64,000 nt of DNA from Streptomyces sp. PsTaAH-137 (GCF_003259365.1 NZ_QLLY01000001.1:310001-374000); one strand, 5' to 3'. Counted from the first letter of the stretch, positions 36,413 through 44,185 are shown. Translations and numbers: made by a program. Notes: a model not told the origin generated them from the letters alone.

Positions 36413-36710
36413 GACGCACCACCCTAAGCCGGTCAGTCCTCCGCCCTGAGCCGGTCACACCCCGGCCCGGGTTTGTGGCCCGGGCCCTTGATCGACAATG
36501 ATGACCGGGCGGTCCCGGCACCACGGACCGCGTGGGACAGCGGCTGATCGGGCCGTAAACAGGCGGTGAACGTCTGCTTCAGATCATCCGATAGCCTCTG
36601 CCGACATGCCGCCCGGCCCAGCCCTGTCGAACAAGGGTGCAAGGGTGCGGGGCGCCCCCTTCGTGCATGAGCCCGGCGCGCTCGCGTCGGCACCCAAGGA
36701 GTGAGTTCGT
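36413..36710. other. Divergent control region between galE and the glycoconjugate operon
   Basis: 298 nt without a gene. Contents: a minus-strand -10 for galE (36421-36426), an 8-bp inverted repeat ggcccggg/cccgggcc (36464-36471 and 36479-36486, loop 7 nt), a TAGCCT -10-like hexamer at 36592-36597 on the plus strand, the short direct repeat aagggtgcaagggtgc near 36633-36648 and the strong ribosome site aaggag at 36696-36701. Nothing else is recognised. Confidence 0.5.
36421..36426 (-). promoter_or_regulatory. Candidate -10 element (TAGGGT) for galE
   Basis: On the minus strand TAGGGT ends 8 nt before the galE ATG, compatible with a leaderless or nearly leaderless mRNA. No clear -35 is seen. 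Confidence 0.35.
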
Positions 36711-38486
36711 CTGTCGACCGCCATCGTCACCGGTCAGCCGGTTCCCGGGTCGTCCCTGGAGGGCGAGCTGCGGGAACTCGGCTTCGACGTGCGGCTCGCC
36801 CCGGACGCCGCGGACGCCCGGGCGGCGCTCGCGGCCGTCCCCGGCGACCAGCGGGTCGCGGTCGTCGACGCGGGGTTCGTGGGCCATGTCCACGCCCTGC
36901 GTCTCGGCCTCACCGACCCCCGCTTCGCCGCCTCGGCCGTCCCCGGCGCCGTCACCGCGCAGCCCGCGGCCCGGCAGGCGCTGAACCGGGCCGTCACGGA
37001 GAACGGCATCGCCCCCGACGCCGTCGCCAAGAGCCTGGAGGCGGCCGGCACCGCGGTGCACCGCCCCGTCCTCGGCGAACTCGTCGCCGCCGTGCCGCAC
37101 GACCCGCAGGCCCGCAACGAGGCCCGCCAGCGCGTCGCCGCCGTCGACGACGAGGCGATCCGGCTGCGCACCGCCGTCAAGGCGCGGGACGGCTTCTTCA
37201 CCACGCACTGCGTCAGCCCGTACTCCCGCTACATCGCACGCTGGTGCGCCCGCCGCGGCCTGACCCCGAACCAGGTCACCACCGCGTCGCTGCTCACCGC
37301 GCTGATCGCGGCCGGCTGCGCCGCCACCGGCACCCGCCCCGGCTTCGTCGCCGCGGGCCTGCTGCTGCTCTTCTCCTTCGTCCTGGACTGCACCGACGGG
37401 CAGCTCGCCCGCTACTCCTTGCAGTACTCGACCCTCGGCGCCTGGCTGGACGCGACCTTCGACCGCGCCAAGGAGTACGCCTACTACGCGGGCCTCGCGC
37501 TCGGCGCGGCGAACTCCGGCGGCGGGGACGACGTGTGGGCCCTGGCGCTCGGCGCGATGGTCCTGCAGACCTGCCGCCACGTCGTCGACTTCTCCTTCAA
37601 CGAGGCGAACCACGACGCGGACGCGCTGGGCGAACTGGCCGGGGCCAGCCCCACCGCCGCCCTCTCCGACAAGCTCGACAGCGTCGGCTGGACGGTCTGG
37701 GTCCGCCGGATGATAGTGCTGCCGATCGGCGAGCGCTGGGCGCTCATCGCGATCTTCACCGCGCTCACCACCCCGCGCATCACCTTCTACGTGCTGCTCG
37801 TGGGCTGCGCCCTCGCCGCCTGCTACACCACCGCCGGCCGCGTCCTGCGCTCGCTGACCCGCAAGGCCCGCCGCACCGACCGCGCCGCCGCGGCCCTGGC
37901 CGAGCTGGCCGACTCCGGCCCGCTCGCGCAGGCGATCGCCCGGGCCGGCAGGAGCGCCGCCGCCCCCGTCGTCGCCGCGCTCGGCGGCGTGGCCGTCGTC
38001 ACGACGAGCGCCTTCACCGGCTTCGGCAGCGGCTGGCCCGTGCTGGCCGCGGCCGTGTACTGCGTCACGTCCGGACTCGCCGTCGCCCGCCCGCTCAAGG
38101 GCGCCCTCGACTGGCTCGTTCCCCCCATTTTCCGGGCCTCCGAGTACCTGACGATCCTGGTCCTCGCGGCCCGCGCGGACGTGAACGGAGCATTGCCCGC
38201 GGCTTTCGGACTGGTGGCGGCGGTCGCCTACCATCACTACGACACGGTGTACCGCATCCGTGGCGACGCCGGAGCACCCCCGCGCTGGCTCGTGCGGGCG
38301 ATCGGCGGGCACGAGGGCCGCACGCTGGTGGTCACAGCGGTGGCCGCGCTGCTCACGCCCACAGATTTCACCGTCGCGCTCACGGCCCTCGCCGTGCTCG
38401 TGGCACTCGTGGTGCTCGCCGAGAGCATCCGCTTCTGGGTCTCTGCTGGAGCACCCGCCGTACACGATGAAGGAGAACCCGCATGA
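36711..38486 (+). CDS. DUF5941-type membrane protein with CDP-alcohol phosphatidyltransferase domain
   Basis: 591 aa if begun at CTG 36711, which has aaggag 9 nt upstream and continues in frame as STAIVTGQPVPGSSLEGELR. The next usable start (GTG 36789) would lose 26 residues of this conserved-looking segment; a GTG at 36701 is out of frame. The N-terminal ~160 residues are a soluble domain. The phosphatidyltransferase motif is complete: D226, D229 G230, A233 R234, G243, D247, D251 (DCTDGQLAR then GAWLDATFD). Several membrane segments follow to the C-terminus. It would transfer a phospho-alcohol from a CDP-alcohol to an acceptor. First gene of an operon; the next gene overlaps by 4 nt. Confidence 0.85.
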   Translation: MSTAIVTGQPVPGSSLEGELRELGFDVRLAPDAADARAALAAVPGDQRVAVVDAGFVGHVHALRLGLTDPRFAASAVPGAVTAQPAARQALNRAVTENGIAPDAVAKSLEAAGTAVHRPVLGELVAAVPHDPQARNEARQRVAAVDDEAIRLRTAVKARDGFFTTHCVSPYSRYIARWCARRGLTPNQVTTASLLTALIAAGCAATGTRPGFVAAGLLLLFSFVLDCTDGQLARYSLQYSTLGAWLDATFDRAKEYAYYAGLALGAANSGGGDDVWALALGAMVLQTCRHVVDFSFNEANHDADALGELAGASPTAALSDKLDSVGWTVWVRRMIVLPIGERWALIAIFTALTTPRITFYVLLVGCALAACYTTAGRVLRSLTRKARRTDRAAAALAELADSGPLAQAIARAGRSAAAPVVAALGGVAVVTTSAFTGFGSGWPVLAAAVYCVTSGLAVARPLKGALDWLVPPIFRASEYLTILVLAARADVNGALPAAFGLVAAVAYHHYDTVYRIRGDAGAPPRWLVRAIGGHEGRTLVVTAVAALLTPTDFTVALTALAVLVALVVLAESIRFWVSAGAPAVHDEGEPA

Positions 38487-39235
38487 TCGGCCTCGTCCTG
38501 GCCGCCGGCGCAGGCAGCCGGCTCCGCCCCTACACCGAGACGCTTCCCAAGGCGCTCGTGCCCGTCGTGGGCGAGGGAACCGAGAACGAGCTCTCCGTCC
38601 TCGACCTCACCCTGAAGAACTTCGCGGAGATCGGCCTCACCGAGGTCGGCATCATCGTCGGCTACCGCAAGGAGGTCGTCTACGAGCGCAAGGCGGCGCT
38701 CGAGGCGAAGTACGGCCTGAAGCTGACGCTGATCGAGAACGACGTGGCCGAGAAGTGGAACAACGCCTACTCCCTGTGGTGCGGCCGTGACGCCATCAAG
38801 CACACCGTGATCCTCGCCAACGGCGACACCGTGCACCCGGTCTCCGTCGAGAAGACGCTGCTCGCCGCCCGCGGCGACGGCAAGAAGATCATCCTCGCCC
38901 TGGACACCGTGAAGATCCTCGGCGACGAGGAGATGAAGGTCGTCGCCGACCCCGAGGCGGGCGTCCAGAAGATCACGAAGCTGATGGAGCCCTCCGAGGC
39001 CACCGGCGAGTACATCGGCGTCACCCTCATCGAGGGCGAGGCCGCCGACGAGCTGGCCGACGCCCTGAAGGCCACGTACGAGCGCGACCCGCAGCTGTAC
39101 TACGAGGACGGCTACCAGGAGCTCGTCAACCGCGGCTTCAAGGTCGACGTCGCGCCCATCGGCGACGTCAGCTGGGTCGAGATCGACAACCACGACGACC
39201 TCGCCAAGGCACGGGAGATCGCGTGCCAGTACTGA
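38483..39235 (+). CDS. Sugar/alditol phosphate nucleotidyltransferase (CTP-type NTP transferase)
   Basis: 250 aa. The N-terminal signature is LVLAAGAGSRLRPYTETLPK, the nucleotide-binding loop of the family that includes phosphocholine and inositol-phosphate cytidylyltransferases. Further motifs are WNNAYSLWCGRDA, ILANGDTVHPVS (metal-binding Asp) and IEIDNHDDL-like VEIDNHDDLAKA at the end. With two CDP-alcohol phosphatidyltransferases in the operon, formation of a CDP-alcohol is the natural guess. The alcohol is unknown; glycerol-1-phosphate from the next gene is a candidate. ATGA overlap with the previous gene. Confidence 0.82.
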   Translation: MIGLVLAAGAGSRLRPYTETLPKALVPVVGEGTENELSVLDLTLKNFAEIGLTEVGIIVGYRKEVVYERKAALEAKYGLKLTLIENDVAEKWNNAYSLWCGRDAIKHTVILANGDTVHPVSVEKTLLAARGDGKKIILALDTVKILGDEEMKVVADPEAGVQKITKLMEPSEATGEYIGVTLIEGEAADELADALKATYERDPQLYYEDGYQELVNRGFKVDVAPIGDVSWVEIDNHDDLAKAREIACQY

Positions 39236-40290
39236 CGAGGCTGATTCCCTCGCCGGTCGTCGTCGACATCCGGCCGGGGGCGCTCAACGACCTGGCCACG
39301 GTGCTGGCCGACCAGAGGATCTCGTCGTCGCAGGGGTGCCTGGCCATCGCGATCAGCGGTGGCTCGGGCGCCGTGCTGCGGGCCCGTCTCGAGCCCTCGC
39401 TGCCCACGGCGGAGTGGTTCGAGGTCGGCGGCGGCACGCTCGACGACGCCGTCAAGCTCGCCGACGACATCAAGAAGGCGGGGCGTTTCGACGCCATCGT
39501 CGGTCTCGGTGGCGGCAAGATCATCGACTGCGGCAAGTTCGCCGCGGCCCGGGTCGGTCTGCCGCTGGTCGCCGTCGCGACGAACCTGTCGCACGACGGG
39601 CTGTGCTCGCCGGTCGCCACCCTGGACAACGACGCGGGCCGCGGCAGCTACGGCGTGCCGAACCCGATCGCCGTCGTCATCGACCTCGACATCATCCGCG
39701 AGGCCCCGGTCCGCTTCGTGCGCTCCGGCATCGGCGACGCCGTCTCCAACATCTCCGCGATCGCGGACTGGGAGCTGGCCGCCCGCGAGCGCGGCGAGGA
39801 CATCGACGGACTCGCGGCCGCCATGGCCCGCCAGGCCGGCGAGGCCGTCCTGCGCCACCCCGGCGGCGTCGGCGACGACGACTTCCTCCAGGTGCTCGCC
39901 GAGGGTCTGGTCCTCACCGGTATCGCCATGTCGGTCTCCGGCGACTCGCGGCCCGCCTCCGGCGCCTGCCACGAGATCAACCACGCCTTTGACCTCCTCT
40001 ACCCCAAGCGCGCCGCCAGCCACGGCGAGCAGTGCGGTCTGGGCGCGGCCTTCGCGATGCACCTGCGCGGTGCCCGCGAGCAGTCCGTCTACATGACCGA
40101 GGTGCTGCGCCGCCACGGCCTGCCCGTGCTGCCCGAGGAGATCGGCTTCACCGTGGACGAGTTCGTGAAGGTCGTGGAGTTCGCTCCGCAGACCCGTCCG
40201 GGCCGCTACACGATCCTCGAACACCTCGACCTGTCCACCGACCAGATCAGGGACGCCTACGCCGACTATGCAAAAGCCATCGGTAGCTGA
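39223..40290 (+). CDS. Iron-containing alcohol dehydrogenase family, glycerol-1-phosphate dehydrogenase-like
   Basis: 355 aa from the GTG at 39223, overlapping the previous gene by 13 nt. NAD-binding GLGGGKIIDCGKFAA (about 94-108). Metal ligands are D172 (GIGDAVSN), H250 or H254 (SRPASGACHEINHAFD) and H267 (ASHGEQCG). The stretch 'SRPASGA.H' is characteristic of sn-glycerol-1-phosphate dehydrogenases of the archaeal EgsA / bacterial AraM branch, which reduce dihydroxyacetone phosphate to the unusual G1P enantiomer. I am confident of the family and fairly confident of the branch; the substrate is inferred. It would provide the alcohol phosphate for the neighbouring cytidylyltransferase. Confidence 0.82.
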   Translation: MPVLTRLIPSPVVVDIRPGALNDLATVLADQRISSSQGCLAIAISGGSGAVLRARLEPSLPTAEWFEVGGGTLDDAVKLADDIKKAGRFDAIVGLGGGKIIDCGKFAAARVGLPLVAVATNLSHDGLCSPVATLDNDAGRGSYGVPNPIAVVIDLDIIREAPVRFVRSGIGDAVSNISAIADWELAARERGEDIDGLAAAMARQAGEAVLRHPGGVGDDDFLQVLAEGLVLTGIAMSVSGDSRPASGACHEINHAFDLLYPKRAASHGEQCGLGAAFAMHLRGAREQSVYMTEVLRRHGLPVLPEEIGFTVDEFVKVVEFAPQTRPGRYTILEHLDLSTDQIRDAYADYAKAIGS

Positions 40291-41047
40291 GCTCCGCCCG
40301 GTCGTCCACCCCGCCGGGGTGAAGGACCGCCGGAGCGGTGAGCACTGGATGGGCCGGCTCTACATGCGCGAGGTCTCGCTGCGTGTCGACCGCCACCTGG
40401 TGAACACCAAGGTCACGCCCAACCAGCTGACCTACCTGATGACCGTCTGCGGTGTGCTGGCCGCCCCCGCGCTGCTCGTCCCGGGCATCTGGGGCGCGGT
40501 CCTCGGCGTGATCGCGGTCCAGCTGTACCTGCTGCTCGACTGCGTCGACGGCGAGATCGCCCGCTGGCGCAAGCAGTACTCGCTGACCGGTGTCTGGATG
40601 GACCGCGTCGGCGCGTACCTCACCGACGCCGCCGTCCTCGTCGGCTTCGGCCTGCGCGCCGCGGACCTGTGGGGCACCGGCCGGATCGACTGGCTGTGGG
40701 CCTTCCTCGGCACCCTCGCCGCGCTCGGCGCCATCCTGATCAAGGCCGAGACGGACCTCGTGGGCCTCGCCCGCGCGGCCGGCGGCAAGGAGCAGGTCAA
40801 GGAGTCCGCGTCCGAGATGCGCTCCTCCGGCATGGCGCTGGCCCGCAGGGCCGCCGCCGCGTTCAAGTTCCACCGGCTCATCCTCGGCATCGAGGCGACG
40901 CTGCTCATCCTGGTCCTCGCGATCGTCGACCAGATCCGCGGCGACCTGTTCTTCACGCGCCTGGGTGTGGCCGTCCTGGCGGGCATCGCGCTCCTCCAGA
41001 CCCTGCTGCACCTCGTGTCGATCCTCGCTTCGAGCAGGCTGAAGTGA
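40268..41047 (+). CDS. CDP-alcohol phosphatidyltransferase (variant active site)
   Basis: 259 aa; overlaps the previous gene by 23 nt. Six membrane segments are likely. The motif reads DCVDGEIARW (D91, D94, G95, A98, R99) with G108 and D112 in GVWMDRVG, but the position of the last, catalytic-base Asp (four residues on) is Ala116; an Asp occurs at 120. So either the spacing is relaxed or the base is elsewhere. The upstream paralog in the operon keeps all four Asp residues. It would act on a CDP-alcohol made by the operon, possibly with a different acceptor from the first enzyme. Confidence 0.82.
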   Translation: MQKPSVAELRPVVHPAGVKDRRSGEHWMGRLYMREVSLRVDRHLVNTKVTPNQLTYLMTVCGVLAAPALLVPGIWGAVLGVIAVQLYLLLDCVDGEIARWRKQYSLTGVWMDRVGAYLTDAAVLVGFGLRAADLWGTGRIDWLWAFLGTLAALGAILIKAETDLVGLARAAGGKEQVKESASEMRSSGMALARRAAAAFKFHRLILGIEATLLILVLAIVDQIRGDLFFTRLGVAVLAGIALLQTLLHLVSILASSRLK

Positions 41048-41937
41048 GCCCGGCGGCGCACCCGCCGAAGGTCGGCGCGGTGATCATCACCATGGGCAAC
41101 CGCCCGGCCGAGCTGCGCGCGCTCCTCGACTCGGTCGCCAAGCAGGACGGCGACCCGGTCGAGGTGGTCGTGGTCGGCAACGGCTCGCCGGTCCCGGAGG
41201 TCCCCGAGGGCGTACGGACCGTGGAGCTGCCCGAGAACCTGGGCATCCCCGGCGGCCGGAACGTCGGCATCGAGGCGTTCGGCCCGTCCGGCGGCGACGT
41301 CGACATCCTGATGTTCCTGGACGACGACGGCCTGCTGCCGCTCACCGACACCGCGCAGAAGTGCCGCGAGGCGTTCGCCGCCGATCCCCAGCTCGGCATC
41401 GTCAGCTTCCGGATCGCCGACCCGGACACCGGGGAGACCCAGCGCCGCCACGTCCCGCGGCTGCGCGCGGCCGACCCGATGCGCTCCTCGCGCGTGACGA
41501 CCTTCCTGGGCGGCGCCAACGCCTGCCGCACCCAGGTCATCGCCGAGGTCGGCGGGCTCCCCGGCGAGTTCTTCTACGCCCATGAGGAGACCGACCTCGC
41601 CTGGCGGGCCCTCGACGCCGGCTGGCTGATCGACTACCGCGCCGACATGGTGCTGCACCACCCGACGACGGCCCCGTCCCGGCACGCGGTCTACCACCGC
41701 ATGGTGGCCCGCAACCGGGTCTGGCTCGCCCGCCGGAATCTGCCCGCGCCCCTGATCCCGGTCTACCTGGGCGTCTGGCTGCTCCTCACCCTGGCCCGCC
41801 GTCCCTCGGGCCCCGCCCTCAAGGCCTGGTTCGGCGGGTTCAAGGAGGGCTGGTCCAGCCCCTGCGGCCCCCGGCGCCCCATGAAGTGGCGCACGGTGTG
41901 GCGGCTGACCCGACTGGGCCGACCTCCCGTGATCTGA
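41044..41937 (+). CDS. GT2-family glycosyltransferase
   Basis: 297 aa from the GTG at 41044 (GTGA overlap with the preceding stop). GT-A fold: VGAVIITMGNRPAELRALLD at the start, metal-binding FLDDDG (about 97-102), GGANACRTQVIAEVGG as the acceptor-side loop, and catalytic HEETDLAWR. A C-terminal hydrophobic segment (LIPVYLGVWLLLTLA) probably anchors it to the membrane. It would add sugars, perhaps galactose made by GalE, to the polymer or lipid of this operon. Confidence 0.88.
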   Translation: MSPAAHPPKVGAVIITMGNRPAELRALLDSVAKQDGDPVEVVVVGNGSPVPEVPEGVRTVELPENLGIPGGRNVGIEAFGPSGGDVDILMFLDDDGLLPLTDTAQKCREAFAADPQLGIVSFRIADPDTGETQRRHVPRLRAADPMRSSRVTTFLGGANACRTQVIAEVGGLPGEFFYAHEETDLAWRALDAGWLIDYRADMVLHHPTTAPSRHAVYHRMVARNRVWLARRNLPAPLIPVYLGVWLLLTLARRPSGPALKAWFGGFKEGWSSPCGPRRPMKWRTVWRLTRLGRPPVI

Positions 41938-42032
41938 CAAGCTCTGTTCTGAGAGCATGCGGGGCGAAACCTGTCCTCTGCTTGTGCCGATGCCCGACCA
42001 GGCTGCGCTTTTGTAGACGAAAGTTCCCTTCT

Positions 42033-42974
42033 GTGAGTGAGACAACGCATGACGGCGGAGTCGCGGTGAGCGCGTCCCCGTCACCCGACGACGGGCTCTC
42101 CCCTGCCGAGCTCGCCGCCAAGTACGGCTTGTCCGTCAGCGGTGCCCGCCCCGGTCTGAGCGAGTACGTACGCCAGCTGTGGGGCCGACGGCACTTCATC
42201 ATCGCCTTCTCCCAGGCGAAGCTGACCGCCCAGTACAGCCAGGCCAAGCTCGGCCAGGTCTGGCAGGTGGCGACCCCGCTGCTGAACGCGGCGGTCTACT
42301 TCTTCATCTTCGGCCTGCTGCTGGGCGGCAGGAAGGGCATCCCGCACGACATCTACGTGCCCTTCCTGGTGACGGGTGTCTTCGTCTTCACGTTCACGCA
42401 GAGTTCGGTCATGGCGGGCGTCCGGGCCATCTCCGGCAACCTGGGTCTCGTCAGGGCGCTGCACTTCCCGCGGGCCTCGCTGCCGATCTCGTTCGCGCTC
42501 CAGCAGCTCCAGCAGCTGCTGTTCTCGATGGTCGTGCTGATCGTCGTCACGCTCGGCTTCGGCGTCATGCCGGCGCTCTCCTGGCTCCTGGTGATCCCCG
42601 CCCTGGTCCTCCAGTTCGGCTTCAACATGGGCCTCGCGCTGATCTTCGCCAGAGCGGGCAGCAAGACGCCCGACCTGGCGCAGCTCATGCCCTTCGTGAT
42701 GCGTACCTGGATGTACGCCTCGGGCGTCATGTTCAGCATCCCCGCGATGCTCGAGGACAAGAACGCGCCGAGCTGGCTCGCCGACGTCCTCCAGTGGAAC
42801 CCGGCCTCCATCTACATGGACCTGATCCGTTACGCGTTCCTGCGCAGCGACGGATACGGCTCCGCGTACCTGCCGCCCCACGTGTGGGCCTTCGCCGCGG
42901 GCTGGGCCGTCCTCTTCGCGGGCGTGGGCTTCATCTACTTCTGGAAGGCAGAGGAGCGGTACGGCCGTGGCTGA
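42033..42974 (+). CDS. ABC-2 type exporter permease (polysaccharide/teichoic-acid type)
   Basis: 313 aa from the GTG at 42033, which gives the N-terminus SETTHDGGVAVSASPSP; GTG 42066 with ggag 5 nt upstream is an alternative. Six membrane segments, beginning AKLGQVWQVATPLLNAAVYF and including FVTGVFVFTFTQSS-like text, the layout of Wzm/TagG exporters. FSQAKLTAQYSQAKLGQVWQ is the amphipathic helix typical before TM1. The ATPase partner overlaps its 3' end by 8 nt. It would move a lipid-linked glycan across the cytoplasmic membrane. Confidence 0.87.
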   Translation: MSETTHDGGVAVSASPSPDDGLSPAELAAKYGLSVSGARPGLSEYVRQLWGRRHFIIAFSQAKLTAQYSQAKLGQVWQVATPLLNAAVYFFIFGLLLGGRKGIPHDIYVPFLVTGVFVFTFTQSSVMAGVRAISGNLGLVRALHFPRASLPISFALQQLQQLLFSMVVLIVVTLGFGVMPALSWLLVIPALVLQFGFNMGLALIFARAGSKTPDLAQLMPFVMRTWMYASGVMFSIPAMLEDKNAPSWLADVLQWNPASIYMDLIRYAFLRSDGYGSAYLPPHVWAFAAGWAVLFAGVGFIYFWKAEERYGRG

Positions 42975-43752
42975 TCTCGACAAGACGTCCGATGCCCGGA
43001 TCCCCACGGTCATCGCCGACGAACTGCACATCGTCTACCGCGTCAACGGCGCGAAGACGGGCAAGGGCAGCGCCACCTCCGCGCTGAGCCGGATACTCAA
43101 GCGCGGCGAGGAGCGCGGAGTGCGCAAGGTGCACGCGGTGCGCGGCGTCTCCTTCACCTCCTACCGCGGCGAGGCGATCGGCCTCATCGGATCGAACGGC
43201 TCGGGCAAGTCGACGCTGCTGCGCGCCATCGCGGGCCTGCTCCCCGCCGAGAAGGGCAAGGTCTACACCGACGGCCAGCCCTCGCTGCTCGGTGTGAACG
43301 CTGCCCTGATGAACGACCTGACGGGCGAGCGCAACGTCATCCTGGGCGGCCTCGCGATGGGCATGTCGCGCGAGGAGATCAAGTCGCGCTACCAGGAGAT
43401 CGTCGACTTCTCCGGCATCAATGAGAAGGGCGACTTCATCACCCTGCCGATGCGGACGTACTCGTCCGGCATGGCGGCGCGGCTGCGCTTCTCCATCGCG
43501 GCGGCCAAGGACCACGACGTCCTCATGATCGACGAGGCTCTGGCCACGGGCGACCGCAAGTTCCAGAAGCGCTCCGAGGCCCGCATCCGTGAGCTGCGCA
43601 AGGAGGCCGGCACGGTCTTCCTCGTCAGCCACAACAACAAGTCCATCCGCGACACCTGCGACCGCGTCCTGTGGCTGGAGCGCGGGGAACTGCGTATGGA
43701 CGGTCCGACGGCCGAGGTACTCAAGGAGTACGAGAAGTTCACGGGCAAGTAA
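42967..43752 (+). CDS. ABC exporter ATP-binding protein (Wzt/TagH type)
   Basis: 261 aa, GTG start. Walker A IGLIGSNGSGKSTLLRAIAG, signature YSSGMAARLRFSIA, Walker B HDVLMIDEALATGD and the switch VFLVSHNNKS. The N-terminal extension KVHAVRGVSFTSYRGEAIG and the 'GxNG-GKSTLL..L' spacing are those of polysaccharide/teichoic acid exporters rather than drug pumps. There is no long C-terminal carbohydrate-binding domain, unlike Wzt of O-antigen systems. Last gene of the operon; a strong terminator follows 27 nt later. Confidence 0.9.
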   Translation: MADLDKTSDARIPTVIADELHIVYRVNGAKTGKGSATSALSRILKRGEERGVRKVHAVRGVSFTSYRGEAIGLIGSNGSGKSTLLRAIAGLLPAEKGKVYTDGQPSLLGVNAALMNDLTGERNVILGGLAMGMSREEIKSRYQEIVDFSGINEKGDFITLPMRTYSSGMAARLRFSIAAAKDHDVLMIDEALATGDRKFQKRSEARIRELRKEAGTVFLVSHNNKSIRDTCDRVLWLERGELRMDGPTAEVLKEYEKFTGK

Positions 43753-43778
43753 CCCGCGAACCCTCCCTCCGCGTCTTT

Positions 43779-43808
43779 AGGCCCCACCGGCTCATGACGG
43801 TGGGGCCT
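43779..43808 (+). terminator. Intrinsic terminator of the glycoconjugate operon
   Basis: aggccccaccg (43779-43789) and its exact complement (43798-43808) form an 11-bp GC-rich stem with an 8-nt loop, followed by ttcg. It marks the end of the seven-gene operon before the hopanoid genes. Confidence 0.88.
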
Positions 43809-44094
43809 TCGATGTGTCCGCCCCGGATGCCTGTACTCGGCAGTTAATTCCCGATCAAGGTCAAGGAGAGGTCAACTTCCTTGCCGCCAGGGAATCTTGG
43901 CGTCAATCGGTGTGTTGTTGTGATGTGCAGAACACCCCGCCGTGGCGGCCGTCGTTGTACAACGTAAGCTGTACCGGTGCCGAATCACGGCAAGTGGGGC
44001 GATAATGCACGGTCTCCCGGCTCTTCGGGGGGTCGGTCAACCGTGCGGACGGCCGGGCGGCGTGTCCGAAATGGGATGTATTGGGTCCGCAGTG
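43809..44094 (+). promoter_or_regulatory. Upstream control region of the hopanoid operon
   Basis: About 290 nt with no gene. Visible elements: a hairpin caagga/tccttg (about 43863-43885), an imperfect gccagg/ttggc repeat (43887-43912), a perfect 12-bp palindrome cgttgtacaacg (43953-43964) and a lower GC content than the flanks. The palindrome is a fair operator candidate. No clear -35/-10 pair is seen here; the best -10 (TAGAAC) lies at 44095-44100. Confidence 0.5.
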
Positions 44095-44100
44095 TAGAAC
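44095..44100 (+). promoter_or_regulatory. Candidate -10 element (TAGAAC) of the hopanoid operon
   Basis: TAGAAC differs from the consensus TAGAAT at one position and ends 7 nt before the GTG at 44108, so transcription could start on that codon. The -35 region is weak (tgggat at about 44072). Confidence 0.4.
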
Positions 44101-44107
44101 GGGAGAT

Positions 44108-44185
44108 GTGACGGCAATGGCTACGGAAACTCTCCAGGTCCACGAGGCTTTCGCCGTCGTTCCGGAAGCGGACCGCACCCGGTGA
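44108..44185 (+). CDS. Possible leader peptide upstream of hpnC
   Basis: 25 codons from GTG 44108 (or 22 from ATG 44117), ending AFAVVPEADRTR. Its stop overlaps the hpnC GTG by 4 nt (GTGA), the pattern of translational coupling seen throughout this operon. ggag lies 2 nt before GTG 44108 and 11 nt before ATG 44117, so neither start has ideal spacing; a leaderless start fits the -10 at 44095-44100. Third-position GC (15 of 21) is below that of true genes. It may be a real small protein, a translation-control leader or chance. Confidence 0.4.
   Translation: MTAMATETLQVHEAFAVVPEADRTR

Noticed and set aside
36464..36486. Inverted repeat ggcccggg/cccgggcc as a terminator
   Set aside because: No gene ends near it; it is upstream of galE. 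It could be a leader element, but with an 8-bp palindromic arm made only of G and C it may be chance in this GC range.
43680..43694. A partial match to the dispersed repeat (cgcggggaactgcg) in the ABC exporter ATPase gene
   Set aside because: Only 14 nt match, inside a conserved coding segment (ERGELRMDG); most likely chance or codon bias.
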